Made by a program: the position numbers and the translations under genes. Shown here one piece after another: positions 1-11,365 of a stretch of 60,135 nt of DNA. Positions within the stretch are counted from its first letter, which is position 1, and each line of letters begins with the position of its first letter. The notes under the pieces were generated by a model. The model was not told the DNA's origin and ran no database searches. It worked only from the letters and a program-made list of their open reading frames with translations. The stretch lies in contig JAJNNY010000109.1 in the NCBI GenBank assembly GCA_022453515.1, positions 1-60,135 on the forward strand, in the 5' to 3' direction. Source of the stretch: Astrocystis sublimbata (Eukaryota > Ascomycota > Sordariomycetes > Xylariales > Xylariaceae).

Positions 1-331
1 TCGTACCCTCGGCCAGCGACGGACCCGAGCCCCCTTATTTCGGGCGATTTAGACCCCTTCGATTTGCCCAAGCCTAGTTGACAATATCTTTACACTTCAA
101 GAGATTCTACAGAATAGAGCGCGGTGACAGACCCTAGTATGTAGTACCGACTTTTATGACAGACTTACATTGTCGTGCCTGATTCACGAAAAAAATGTGT
201 ATGTAACACAATTCAATAAACAGGCAACGGCCTCGTTGTCATGTGGACGAGGAAAGGTGACGGCTACCTTGGCGATAGACTCCGTGGGATATAACCAGCA
301 GTGTTCTATGATAAATGTTTGTTTGATACAG

Positions 332-2071
332 TCAACTTCTCTCTGGCAAATATATCCAATCTTGGACCCTTCTGAGTTCGTTTTGGTCATCAGAGCATAC
401 AAAGAAGAAGATTTTCCTCCGGTTCACCCTTGATCCATCTAGATCTACATACGTCTCCGTCCCCTCCTCCACAAAAGAGTCCCTTATCCTTTGATCGTCG
501 CTTGGCAGGGTATAATCGATTCGTGTATCTTCCAAGATCCTTGTCACAAACGATGGGGAAAGTTCAACTCCATGCTCTCGCTCTATAATACGTTTACCAA
601 TTCCGTACATCTCGTTTGAATCCCACAGGGACTCTCGAGCGCAACCGACAGTTCTGAGCAAGCACCAGGCCTCCAACCGGATTTTCAAGAATCGACACTT
701 GAGGACAACGAAGTGTAGTAAAGGCGACAGTCCCATCTCAAAACTGAAGACCTTAGCTCTCTCCGTTTTAACAAGCATCTTAGAAGTGGCCTCTTCTCGC
801 GCAAGATCGACTATTCTCTCGAACTGATCTCGAAATCTGTCGCAAAACATCTCGTCTTGATGTGACGACATTTGGAGCCAGGCTTTGCAGACGTGCCATC
901 GCACCTTTAGGATACGTAGGTGTGCCTGGGATTGATCATTTGAGTCGAGATTTCTTTCAAATTCCGAGAGTCCCGCGCGCCATGTGTCCAATTCTCGGTC
1001 TAGTTCGTGCTGGGTCAAGAATAGCGAGGGGGGTATCTCTGCTGTATCGGCTATACCCAGTCGGAAGGGATCAAACGTGCGAAGTAACTTCACAACCCTT
1101 GCCATAAGACAGTCTAGTGCCTCTGTTGCTTGGAGGAGATCAATAATATGGTAACCAACACTCATGGGAGCCTGGATGAGAGGAAAACCGGGTAACGCAG
1201 CTGCAAAGAAGAAAGGGAATATGTATAAGTGACGCATGATAGCCGATATATTAGGTGAAATCTGTTTCATGGACCCCAGTATGCGTAGACCACTAGAATC
1301 CCCAGAGTCAGCTCCAGTTAGGTTGACTGTAAACTTCAAGTCTCAGTCCCTTGGGGGTCTATGAAAGCATGGACGTGACCTTAGAACGAGCCTTCATAGC
1401 CGTAATACCACGCAGGAAAGTAGGAAATGATCACATGGATAGCTTACTGACGACAATGCTCAATGGCTGCGATGGTATTACCACGTAGGAACTCGATGCA
1501 GACGAACAAGATCGACACGATGAGCGTCGTGTCTACGCTGAGGTGTGTTGAACTCGCGACATGTCGCATGGCCTTATTGTAATAGCAGATAGCTACCCTA
1601 TGTTTGTCCGAAAACGAGCAGTCGTAAGAGAAAGGATCGAATCGTTCGTACAGTGAGCTGATAGCGAGAACTGCATATCTGGTGGCGGGTTCTTGAATTG
1701 TCAACTGGCAAACATGATGCGCCCAGAAAAGGTTGCCAAGCGGGCCACTTAGAGCGGGAGCTATTATACAACGAAAGAAATCCAAATCACGCAATTGATT
1801 GCTGCTAGATGTTGATGAAGGAATAGTCGAGGGCCGGACTTGGAGCAAGTCGTTCCATGAGAACGATACAACTGGAGGGGTGCGATACCCCCCGCAGACC
1901 CGGTGGCTAGCAATGCATCGTGAACACCTAGGCTTTTCCTCGTCACATTTCACCTTCCGGGCTCTTGTTCATTAAGATGAGTGTTAGCTTAGGCGTCGAA
2001 TGAATACGTCGATTGACTGACTTGCATGTAATACAACCGGTACGGACCTTCTCAAACCCTTTGCGCGTCAT
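332..2071 (-). CDS. Zn(II)2Cys6 transcription factor, 3 exons
   Basis: Fungal binuclear zinc-cluster regulator, expected to act in the nucleus as a sequence-specific DNA-binding protein; target genes unknown. I rebuilt three exons on the minus strand: 2071-2022, 1963-1448 and 1292-332 (508 aa). Intron 1 (2021-1964) starts GTCAGT, has a GCTAAC branch site and ends CAAG; intron 2 (1447-1293) starts GTAAGC and ends CTAG. Splicing restores the full cluster: Cys13, Cys16, Cys23, Cys30, Cys33 and Cys40, with the basic stretch KARKVKCDEEKPRC. The remainder resembles the fungal-specific regulatory region of such factors, including IEHCRHGLRIL across the second junction and a hydrophobic IFPFFF block. 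Without the first intron the open frame would lack the first two zinc ligands. No metabolic cluster partner adjoins it; the next gene, a small secreted protein, is about 2.2 kb away. Start ATG at 2071 is the only one giving a complete zinc cluster. Confidence 0.85.
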
Positions 2072-4261
2072 TAGGTGTGGATTCGATATTAAACGTCCCT
2101 TTTATTCGACCGAGCCGAGAAAAAAATGATCAAAGACAATAAGAATGCGATGAATAAAGTGGCGATGAAGTCTAATGGGGATCTGATTCGGACTTAACCC
2201 AGGACTAAGACCAATGAGTAACCCCTGAAAGCTGTACGGGATGCTGTGGGGCATTTGCGAATCGCCCAGCATGACACTATCCCCAGACGGGGAAGGTCAC
2301 AAGATGTACTAAAAATATCTTGCAAAATATGGAGAATAGAACCCAACGCAGTTGTGAAACTATTTGGCGTGTCTAAGCAGTAGCTTACGTCCGTTGGGGG
2401 TGACAGATGAAACGTGTGAACGAATGGGTTTCTGCTGCCTGTTTTATGAAATGGAAAAAAGGGATACTTGGGGACTGGATCAAAGCTCTAGCAAGCGCCG
2501 GCAACGATCCCAACTGCTGTCACTGCCATGTCACTGACATCGACTATGGCTCGATGCAGCATACTAGTACAGGGGTTTGTATGCCTACCTATATCCTCGC
2601 ATAAACTAAGATATGCCTCGAACCGCGCCCTCCTTCCAATCACCAGGTCTCCGTTTTTTATCAGCGTGGGGGTATGAATTATTGGGGTGGGAGATAATTA
2701 TCTAGCCCCTCGTACTTGACAGCAAAGAGGCGGAAGCGGCATTTCCTATAGCATCCAGTTGCAGCGATGGTCCGCACATACCTGAATTGACAAATAAGGA
2801 CTATATGTCTTGCGTTCACAATAACTTGGCGCTGCTTTACTATATCGATAAGTAATTATATCGTTGTTGGCACACGAGCGCCGTGAACGTTCCAATCCTA
2901 CCAATCTCTTAGTCACTGGCACGCAAAGGGATGACATCAAAATGGCTCATGATTTCTTCGACCATATCCCCAAGCTGGACGCTATAATAGATAGGACTGC
3001 AAGTCCAAGTGTACCGGAATAATATGTGATAACCTGCACTCATATAGCTTTTAAGGGAATACTATGAAATTGTAATTGAGAAATATAGCAATATAAGTCA
3101 TGTAAGCAGTATTAAGCCCTCTATTTCAGCAGATGTTACTGGATGCGTGTATAAAGACTTTCAAAACTCAACAGGGGAACATGAAAGTATAGATGCTTAT
3201 CTAGCTAGATCTTAAGACTTAATCAAGATCGACTCATAAAGCCAATATATGATTGCATGTCATATGCTAGACCTTCTAGTCAGCATCTCATGCGTATCAT
3301 TGTTGCACCTGTTGATAGAACTCTTTTAAGCACACGATACCTGCCTGGTAGAAACGTCAGCGACTTTATGAGTAGGCGGTATTGTCTGCAGCCCGACGGA
3401 AAAAGGGCGCACTGGCGGGCTGGCTGGCTTTACAAACAACAACCTCGCCATGACCTGGGCGGTACTCGACCCCATCGTTGATCGCGTCCATGGAACAATG
3501 GAACGTAGTAACCGCCATCCGTAAGACCTAGCTGAGCACATGGGTTCAAAAGGTGACAGTGGCAAACTTGGACATTGGCTGAATTACAACCGTAATAACA
3601 GTTTGAGAATACTCTAAAAAGATAAGGCCTCTCTTAGCAAAGACCGTAAGCAATGGAGATTACTCAATTTATCAATTCAAGCGGCTGCTGTGCTAATCTA
3701 AGGGTATATCTATACAGCTCCATCTCTACACGATATCAAGCATTTCAAGAAAAGTAAATATACTCGCAGAACACTTACATATCATCTTAAGAAAGGCGAC
3801 TTGATGTTCTGAGACTCGCTCTACAAGGATGATCTGTTCAAAAGCTTAAGTCGCACTCTTCTTACATATGATTGGACACATAGCCTCTTACTACGTCCTG
3901 CTGTTAACTTCCGTGTTCTCACGTGCCGAAGGGCTCATAGAGTTCAGCATTCAACCATGTGGCATACATTAGCTCACCCGCCAGCATCAGCTATCCTTGT
4001 TCATCTGAGCCTAGACAACTAATTAAATCGTGTGTTATTCACTATCTAGTTCACTTCAACTGGCTATTACGCGATGGCAGCGCTTGCCTGCTGATAATCA
4101 GCTATAAGAGGTCTCCTTTGAAGAGCAAAACATTCGAATCCGAGACTATCAATATCTTGGGCCTTGAGGTAAGGTGGCTGGCTGGCCTCCAACCACCAGA
4201 ACCCAACGTTAGAAATTTTTGAAAACTATATACATGCCATGACAAGCTAGGCGACGGACAC
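2072..4261. other. gene-poor intergenic stretch
   Basis: I see no supportable gene here. Short open frames on both strands lack recognisable domains, introns or codon bias. The stretch from about 2,950 to 4,130 is visibly AT-richer than the flanking genes, as expected for intergenic DNA or decayed repeats, but I could not identify an element. Confidence 0.5.
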
Positions 4262-5028
4262 TCAAAACGGATCCGGATAGCACGGCGTCTCCTCGGTGCA
4301 GTTAGGCTCGCCGGGCCACCCCTCCAACGGGACGTTGCCGATGATGTACTTGCCGTACAGGTTGCCACGGTAGTTTGTAACGAGGAGGTCTGTGCAAAGA
4401 AAGGCTCGAATGTTAGTCATGGCATGCTAGGAAACCCCCAACGATCGATCCGAGTGTGAATCAGGTAGGTAGGTACTCACTCAGGTTGTTCTCGAATTCG
4501 TCCTTGACGCCCTCGGAGTTCAGGCACTGGCAATGCAGAAACGCATCCGTCTGCGGGCAGATGCCATTGGGGCAGAACGGCTCCGGGTACGTGCGGTTGC
4601 GGTTCTCGATGTAGCAGTCGCTGCAGTATTGCTTCAGGTCGCCGTCGATGTCCTTGTAGGGACGCCACTACAATCAAGCAAGTAAGCAATGGGTCAGTCA
4701 GAAACTAGGGAAACGAAAGTCTGCCGTTGGCATATTATGTCTGGTGACTCTGGTCTGGACGGCAGAGCAGATGAAGCTGCATCAACATGGCTGCGAGAAA
4801 ACGTACGTTGTAAGTCCCATAGGCAGGTGCGAACTCGAAGATAGGGTTGATGTCCGTCGTAGCGGCCACGACATTGCCCTCGTGGTTCTTGCAGTTGGCC
4901 GAGATGATGTTGGTCTTCGCATCTATTTTGATGTCGGTGCAAGACTCGGAGAATCTGCCGGCTTGCGGAATCCACGCACGGACGAGGGCGCCGTTGAGGG
5001 CGAGTGAAGCAATAAGAGTAACCTTCAT
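4262..5028 (-). CDS. small secreted cysteine-rich protein with CVNH-like pattern
   Basis: A 178-aa protein in three exons on the minus strand: 5028-4807, 4667-4481 and 4389-4262. Introns are 4806-4668 (GTACGT...TGTAG) and 4480-4390 (GTGAGT...CACAG); phases match at both joins. The first 18 or so residues (MKVTLIASLALNGALVRA) look like a signal peptide, so the product is probably secreted. The mature part holds ten cysteines. The FSESC...ISANCKNHEGN segment and the later CQC...NLLVTNYRGNLYG segment resemble the two halves of a cyanovirin-N homology (CVNH) lectin, separated by a Cys-rich insert around residues 75-125. CVNH proteins bind mannose-rich glycans; that function here is inference. Small size, secretion signal and Cys content also fit a candidate effector or cell-wall protein. 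The CVNH link is moderate; the exon structure is strong. Confidence 0.7.
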
Positions 5029-7886
5029 TGTGAGAGCTTTGCGGTGGTGAGGGGTTCTGTGATGCTTGAGATTATGATGGGAATCAACTTGGTTTTATAT
5101 CTAGAGCCTATTGTGGGACAGGCTGGTGGTGGGCATAGACGTGATTGGAGGGGCTATTGTGTTCACATGCGGGCAAGTTCACGACACTGAACAAGGTTCG
5201 TACGATCGGGTTTACCCCAGACCCAGTTCATTCGGAATGACAAAGACGATGATATTGTAAGCGACATTGTAGTGTCTATCGACCTATACAGATGAGAGCT
5301 CTAATCAACCAGGTAGCTTAGTAATCACTCATGTTGTGGCATGTTGTTGGCGCTTTTTCAGTTGCTTTATGATTGCAATTCATGGAAGGAATATCTATTT
5401 ACTTAACAAGTTCCACTGTCTCTTAAAACCATGATTATTAATCGTACAGTAACTATGTTGATTTACCGCAATAGGGAAGTGCAGTCCTGGGCGGCACTCC
5501 ATACAGGTTTCGGGCGCTTAAAGCTTGGATGGCAAAGACTTTGGAGCCGGAATTGAGAAACGAATGGATTTAGTGATCCAACCCCGATTATTCGTCTGTT
5601 TACGAGCATAAAAGCCAGATAGGGTTGCCCTGGTCTCCTTTGGGCAGTAAACGCCAAGGTATCCCCCTGCAACGTCGAAAGTGCTATGTTGCGGCCTTCC
5701 TGTTCAGGCTGTTGTCTTTGATGCCAAGTCACATTGAGTTGGTTGCGCCACAGGCGGTGTGCCGCGGTCAAAGCGAGTTGCCTCGCGAACATAATAAACA
5801 ACTGATACTCACTTCTGAAGTCCGGGAATACTTTGCGACTGCACCGAATCCCAATAGAAAGTGGTACATTTAACCGGCATTTTCCTATCTTGTCTGTTCG
5901 TACTTATGGTTGTAGTCAAGTTTGGCGTCACCGCGAGCGCGGGGCTTACGTCCGGGGCAAAGATTGAACGGGGTGAGCTACTACCCAGTAAGAAGTTGCT
6001 CCTCCGTTTGGCAGGTGCTGACGGAGGAAATTGTCGGCTGTTGCAGTTCAAGCCGCAGTCAGGTACTTCTTGGAACTAATAACAGGGTTTAGAGAAAGAT
6101 AAACAATGAACTAAAGGTATGGATGCAATGTGAGTCACAGATGCTTCGAAATTGCCAACAGTTGAACGACATGTCGGATGGTTGCACTCAGTATTACGAT
6201 TAAGAAATCCAGTAGCAGCTAATAAACTGCATCAAGTTTGCTTGAATGATAGTCCAAACTCCTCTCGCTTCACATATCTAAGCATTTCAATATCTACTTC
6301 TGCTTCTCCTTGCCGCCAATCTCCAGGCTTAGTCCAGCAACCGCTCGGAATACTCGTGATACGTTGGGTATTCTGCAGATGCCTCAGCTATTCAACGACC
6401 TATCGTTTCAGCAATTGGGTCAAGGAGAACTTGGCGCTTAAGTTCCTCGGGTTGCTTTCTTGACAAAAGTCACGCGAATGTGGAAAGCCCAAAACCCAGT
6501 CCCGAGGAGTTAATCATGAATGAATATAGCGATTAATGCTTTTATAGAATGGTGCATAGAGCCAAGCAGCCTTATATCGCATCCGACTGTTTCAATCAAA
6601 CGGAATGATCTTATTAAGCTATTTTGAATAACAAGATTCACTAACTCTTTTGATTTTCTGATTTCAAATGTTAATACAAAGTTCAACAACGTTGCTATTA
6701 ATAGAACTCTGTTATTGAGCTAATTGCTCTATAATAGGTAAGGCTATCAGTTCTTAAGGATACAGCTTTGTACAAAATCTCTGGGGTAATTACGTGCGAT
6801 GGTCCAACGAGCAGGAGGGTGGGAATCAGGAGAGAACCTGACGAGGAACAGGTCATTCAAGACTCTTTTCACCAGAGCAGGCATCTTTACTGCGCATGGC
6901 CAATATTGGGGTCCATGGTGTCTGGTTTAATTGATTACATTATAGTAAGTAGGTATGTATAAGGCAGTGAAAGGTCATCCTATTGTTACAAACAACTTTT
7001 TCCCGCTCAGCTGCAACGGGTTTGAATCTCCAGCTACGCTCGTGTTGCCTACTAGGGCCTCTCAAATCCTCCGGTATAGGCGGCTGTATTAGATTTCAAA
7101 CATCCTGTGATGACGAATATGGCAACACTTGGGTGAAGTGAGTGCTCGGGTGACCGCGCTAGAAGTGGTCGCTGTACTTGACGCTCCTGTTCCATCTCAG
7201 GGGATACCCAATTCGCGCTCTTTGTTCTCCTCGAGCCCACATACAGAGCCGTGATATAACCCTTTCGTGGCTCAATAGCACCGCTCCAGCTTCTGCTACG
7301 AGGTTGCCCTATCTAGAAGCGTCTGTGTGTTGACCTTACTCAAACGGGTTCGGCCGCGATCTCTTAGATAGGTCGCCTGTCCGACCAATGACGGTCTCCA
7401 TCTGCGTGCCTCTCGAGCTTGGTGTTGTGCTGGGGCCATTATTCTTACTAAATGGCATGCCTGTCCCGGACGTAGTTATCTTGCTCATGTTAGGCGAGAT
7501 GGCATCCAGATTGTGTTGGATTCAATACATAGATGCAATGAATATTTTGTTCTGACATCAAGATCTTTTGGCGCAGTGGTAAATCCAACTGATTGGGCCT
7601 CTCAGCCGCCATGTTCTCGATGCTATACATCTTGTAATAATGTTGGAAAGCTTTGCGATCAATCGTCGTACGCACTGGACGCTAACCGGTGCAAGCATGC
7701 TGGCCACTTTGGTGTTGTCGGCATCATCCGACCCACCCTTCATCGGCGATATGAGATCCAGATGCGGATGGGTCAATTTGGGGGGTGGGGTTGAGAGCGA
7801 GCTCTTATTTTTCGTCAAAGTAGCATAATCGTGAGCCTTGGATCGAAGGGTCGGGGCTTGTGTTCATTCCGACAGAGCACGACACC
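5029..7886. other. long intergenic region, no gene supported
   Basis: Nearly 2.9 kb with only short, domain-free open frames. The part after about 5,050 is the presumed promoter of the secreted-protein gene on the minus strand. I found no intron-linked coding segments, no tRNA and no intact transposon. The 5,460-6,080 part has open frames in several frames on both strands, which may be a decayed repeat, but nothing is recognisable. Confidence 0.45.
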
Positions 7887-9299
7887 TTACCCCCAACGCG
7901 AACGATTCAACCTCTCATACTCATCCTCGCTGTAGCTGTCCCACAGGCGCCTCATCTCCGAGACATCGACCTGGCTCCGAGTGCCCTGGCCGTCGGCCCT
8001 CGTGGCGGCGAACTTAATGCCCATCCAATCCAGACTTGCATCAATCTCGCCGCCCCCGTAAAACCTCATCCAGCCCTCATTCTGGTTGCCGTACAGAATC
8101 TGACCATCTGTCTCCTGGCCGCGCCAGATGAAGCGCACCGTCTCGTCAGCGGAAGAGTCCCAAGGTCTCTCCTCGAAGTACATTATCCCCTCAACGATGC
8201 CGAGGTCGAACTTTCCCCACAGCGACCTGCCGCTGAGGGTCAGGGTGAGGGAGAAAGAGTGCGAGGGATAGTTCCACTGCGAGGTTATGTACTGGGAGGC
8301 GACGTTGTAGCGGCCGTTGAGCAGGCCCAAGGGTTGGGTGGGTGGTGGAGAGGGCGAAGAGGAGTAGCGTTCTTGTTTTGGCGGAGGTGATTCGTCGTAG
8401 CTGTCGTAGTCGTTGTTGTAGCCTCTTGGTGACGGCGGGGAAACCCGTCCTCCCAGTGCTGCGAAAGCGCCGCTTCGGCGGGCGGTTTGAATCCTGCGAG
8501 GTGCTTGTTGCGCTGCGGACGCGGACGAGGTGGTGGTGGTGGCGGGGCGACCAGGAGCCTGGGAGAGGCCGCCACGACGAGCTCGAGCTGTCTGCTTTCT
8601 GGCGGGAGTGGTTGTCGAGGAAGGGGTTGAGGAGGAGGCGGCGGATGCCTTGGCGGCCGTTGCTTTCGTTCTCTTTGCAGTTGCAGATGAAGCCTTTGGC
8701 TTGGGGGCGGCCTTCTCCTTGACTGCTTTCGTGGTTGGCGCAGCTTTGGGTTTAGCGACAGGCTTGCTGGATGCGGTCGAGGCGGAAGATGTCTTGGGCT
8801 TCTTGGCGGTCGCAGCCGATGACTTCGTGGCGTTGTTGGCGGACAGGGTGATGTTGACGCCACCGACATTCAGGGTCAGATCGACATTGGAAGCATCGGC
8901 CTTTCGTTTCTTCGCTGGGGCGGAGGTGGTGGCGGCAGGCTGGGGGGTGTTCTGGGTCTTCAAAGCCTTCTTAGCCTCCCTCTCGCTCTTGGCCCACTCC
9001 TTTTTTAGTTCCCGCTCGAGCTTCTGGATAGGGGCGGGCACGACTAGGTTCCCGGCATTCATGGCGTCGAACAAGCGCATGCGGGCGACGGACTTGGTCT
9101 TTGAGGGGGCCAGGCCGTAGTGCAGCAGCTGGGCCTCGAACCAATGGGCGGGATGGTCCTTGTCGGAGCCATTCTTGAAGTGGTCTTGCAGCTCGGAGAC
9201 GGTGGCGCGACGGTGGGAGTTGTGGTTGCTGGCGTGGGCGAAGAGGTCGCCGGATGCGTAGGCGAAACCGTCGCGGGTGACGGGTGCTGCGAGAGACAT
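7887..9299 (-). CDS. basic, low-complexity conserved fungal protein
   Basis: Single open frame of 470 aa from ATG 9299 (the frame extends to 9317 but only through a GTG). I do not recognise a named family. The N-terminal about 125 residues look like a compact helical module (DHFKNGSDKDHPAHWFEAQL; LERELKKEWAKSEREAKKAL). Residues about 130-300 are an Ala/Lys/Ser/Thr/Pro-rich tract typical of disordered nuclear or chromatin proteins. The C-terminal about 140 residues are folded-looking and rich in aromatics (GRYNVASQYITSQW; SGRSLWGKFDLGIVEG) with a run of acidic and aromatic residues near the end. A nuclear role is inference from the basic composition only. The upstream region toward 10,222 is shared with the divergent CVNH ORF. 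Confidence 0.7.
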   Translation of the reverse strand: MSLAAPVTRDGFAYASGDLFAHASNHNSHRRATVSELQDHFKNGSDKDHPAHWFEAQLLHYGLAPSKTKSVARMRLFDAMNAGNLVVPAPIQKLERELKKEWAKSEREAKKALKTQNTPQPAATTSAPAKKRKADASNVDLTLNVGGVNITLSANNATKSSAATAKKPKTSSASTASSKPVAKPKAAPTTKAVKEKAAPKPKASSATAKRTKATAAKASAASSSTPSSTTTPARKQTARARRGGLSQAPGRPATTTTSSASAAQQAPRRIQTARRSGAFAALGGRVSPPSPRGYNNDYDSYDESPPPKQERYSSSPSPPPTQPLGLLNGRYNVASQYITSQWNYPSHSFSLTLTLSGRSLWGKFDLGIVEGIMYFEERPWDSSADETVRFIWRGQETDGQILYGNQNEGWMRFYGGGEIDASLDWMGIKFAATRADGQGTRSQVDVSEMRRLWDSYSEDEYERLNRSRWG

Positions 9300-10221
9300 G
9301 CTGGCGGCCTTGCCCACTCGGACGGTTGGGTGCTTGGATTGATGATGCTAGGGATGAGAGGATGGAAAAGATGTCGAGGTTGGATCAGGGACTTGGGGGT
9401 GGGAGAAATGGCCGGGCATCTCTGTCACATGCCCCTGAATATGTGCATAATGCCAAGCTGTGAGTCTAGCATGGGTCTACCGGTCGGTCGGGAAGACTAG
9501 CTGCATAATAGTGGGAATAAGCGCGAACTTTCGGCCCATAGGGTCCATGATCTTTGTGATATTGGGTGCACAATAACCGAGTCGTCGGATTGGTTCAGCA
9601 TGTAATTAATCTGGTTCCCCCAGATTTTCTTTTCACACCTGCCTATAGCATCTAAGCGGAATCCCCCTGTTCAGGACGCCCTCGTCTTATCAACATTAAG
9701 TAGCTTCAATCTATCATACTCTTTTTCGACCATCTATGCGCTGTTGGGCTTCCAAACTCTTGTTTTTTACCTACCTAGGTATGCTACAGTAATCTTCTCT
9801 GGTCATGGAATAGTGACTGCGTCCAAAGCACTAAATCCCGATGGACTTTTGCGCGTTTATCTCGATTCTGCATGCAGATGTTGGAGAACTAACATCCAAG
9901 TTCATGCGGCGAATCCTATTGTTACGCTTCTCCACTTGCAGTCCCCGACGATGCAACATAAACGGTCACTCACTGTACATACATGCCCGAGAGGTGAGGA
10001 GGATCAATTGGAGGTAACCCAACATCAGGCTGTAATAATCAAAACTTAAAGACTCAAGCACTGCACCTTCAATCTAGCCCCCTCTGACGAATATGTGCAT
10101 AACTTCCTGGTACTCGGATTGTCCTGTCCGGTTTCCTCATGCTTGTTGTTTGTATAAGACATCTGTTCGCTCGAGATACCGTATCTCCCAGTAAATTAAG
10201 TAAATACTAAACCATATCGCT
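9300..10221. promoter_or_regulatory. divergent intergenic promoter region
   Basis: About 0.9 kb between two divergent starts (minus-strand ATG 9299 and plus-strand ATG 10222), so it must hold promoters for both genes. A TACCTACCTAGGTA motif lies at about 9,768-9,782; related CCTAGGTA motifs recur elsewhere in the window. No convincing ORF or defined binding site was found. Confidence 0.5.
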
Positions 10222-11328
10222 ATGGAAACTCCCTCGCCACACCACACGTGCACGTTGTCGCTATTAGAGGGTAATGCAGCTTCTCTTGGTATACGAATTG
10301 ACGCCGACAGTGGCATCTATGAGCACCGGTTATTTTTAGATCTCCATCTTGGCAACAAAGAAGGCAAATTTGATACCCAGGGGCGCGGATTCTCGCGCAG
10401 CGCCAAGAACGTCAGGCTAGTGAACAATGTTCTACACGCTAGTTTGAAGACCAGCTTTGGAACTTGGTGGGATGATCAGATTATCATTGAGACCGAAGTT
10501 TCGGACGCAGCAGAGACGCCGACCATCAATTTCCAATCATACCACTTCATGCGCCTCAAAGGATGTCGCTGCCTCCGGCTTATCGAAGACCAGTTCCTGG
10601 CATGTCAAATCCTGCAGCCCGACAACACGTACAAGGAGGCCTGGGCGGACCTCGACGGCTTTCTTGGAAACGATAACGGTGCTTTCTCACGTCATAAAAC
10701 TGGCTTCATTCGTTCATCACGGAATCTCAGGCCAGTAGGCTCGACACTACAGTCGTACTTGAGTAACGACGGCGGTAGAGTGGTCTCTTACTCCTCCATG
10801 AGGTTGACAGATTTTCTCGAAGCCAGAGGACACCATCTCAAACCCCTCAGGAACGATATTCCGAAAGAATTTTACGATTATGAGGTGGTGCCAGATATTC
10901 CATCCCACCATCACTGGCTGCCCTATGGTGGCAATTGCTGGTTGTTGGTCCACGCGGCGAAGCGGAGATGGATCTTACTTGCCAACTGCTTGATGCCGAA
11001 TGGCATCATTCGCGAGTCTGCGATCAAATTATCTGAGTTGTCCAGTCCGTACTGGGCTATCATGCATGGTGACTTCGATGTACCGAATACCCCAAGCCAT
11101 GTTGGGAGAGTAAAGCTGGAGGATGGAATACTGACGGCGTACTATGTCACCAATCTCAAGACTTTTAAACGATGGCAGGAGGTTCAAACTTTTCGGTATG
11201 AATGGGCTGAAAAGGAAATTGACCTAAAACTCATTTTAGGTAATGAAGGGGGTAGGCTGGTTCTGTATGTATCGGACTCTCCATCCCCCGAATCATACGC
11301 TCGCAAGATACACAGGCTGACTAGTTGA
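10222..11328 (+). CDS. CVNH-repeat (cyanovirin-N homology) protein, possibly N-terminus of a CVNH-HET gene
   Basis: Open frame of 368 aa from a clear ATG (TATCGCTATGG). It contains at least two and probably three diverged CVNH-type repeats, roughly residues 6-95, 105-205 and 225-345. Telling segments are FSRSAKNVRL followed by VLHASLK, then FIRSSRNLRP followed by TLQSYLS, and the GN-GG/GKF turns (LGNKEGKF, LGNDNGAF, LGNEGGRL). CVNH modules are small lectin folds, often mannose-binding. There is no signal peptide, so a cytosolic product is expected. The stop at 11,326-11,328 lies only 37 nt before the next ORF. A GTATGT donor at 11,265 and a CTGAC branch with CAG acceptor at 11,355 would remove the last 21 codons and join the two frames in phase, so this may be the first exon of one larger protein. 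Confidence 0.7.
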   Translation: METPSPHHTCTLSLLEGNAASLGIRIDADSGIYEHRLFLDLHLGNKEGKFDTQGRGFSRSAKNVRLVNNVLHASLKTSFGTWWDDQIIIETEVSDAAETPTINFQSYHFMRLKGCRCLRLIEDQFLACQILQPDNTYKEAWADLDGFLGNDNGAFSRHKTGFIRSSRNLRPVGSTLQSYLSNDGGRVVSYSSMRLTDFLEARGHHLKPLRNDIPKEFYDYEVVPDIPSHHHWLPYGGNCWLLVHAAKRRWILLANCLMPNGIIRESAIKLSELSSPYWAIMHGDFDVPNTPSHVGRVKLEDGILTAYYVTNLKTFKRWQEVQTFRYEWAEKEIDLKLILGNEGGRLVLYVSDSPSPESYARKIHRLTS

Positions 11329-11355
11329 AAGCAAACCTGGATCTGACTGCTCCAG
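11265..11355 (+). other. putative intron joining CVNH and HET ORFs
   Basis: The segment begins GTATGT (11,265) and ends CCAG (11,355), with a CTGAC branch site about 10 nt before the acceptor. Exon 1 would end in phase 2 and exon 2 begin with the single base needed, giving Leu at the join. A second AG at 11,361 is exactly 6 nt further on and also keeps the frame, so tandem acceptors are possible. Length 91 or 97 nt is typical for this genome. Not proven without transcript data. Confidence 0.5.
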
Positions 11356-11365
11356 ATGCAGCAAC

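Noticed and set aside
5463..6079. Open frames on both strands as a gene or transposase relic
   Set aside because: No recognisable motif in any frame and no supporting splice signals.
7565..7640. tRNA-like A-box (GGCGCAGTGGTAAAT)
   Set aside because: No matching B-box or cloverleaf arms could be found within tRNA distance.
8285..9120. Long antisense frames (194, 126 and 196 codons) over the basic protein gene
   Set aside because: They are GC-rich shadow frames of the Ala/Lys/Pro-rich coding region and have no independent features.
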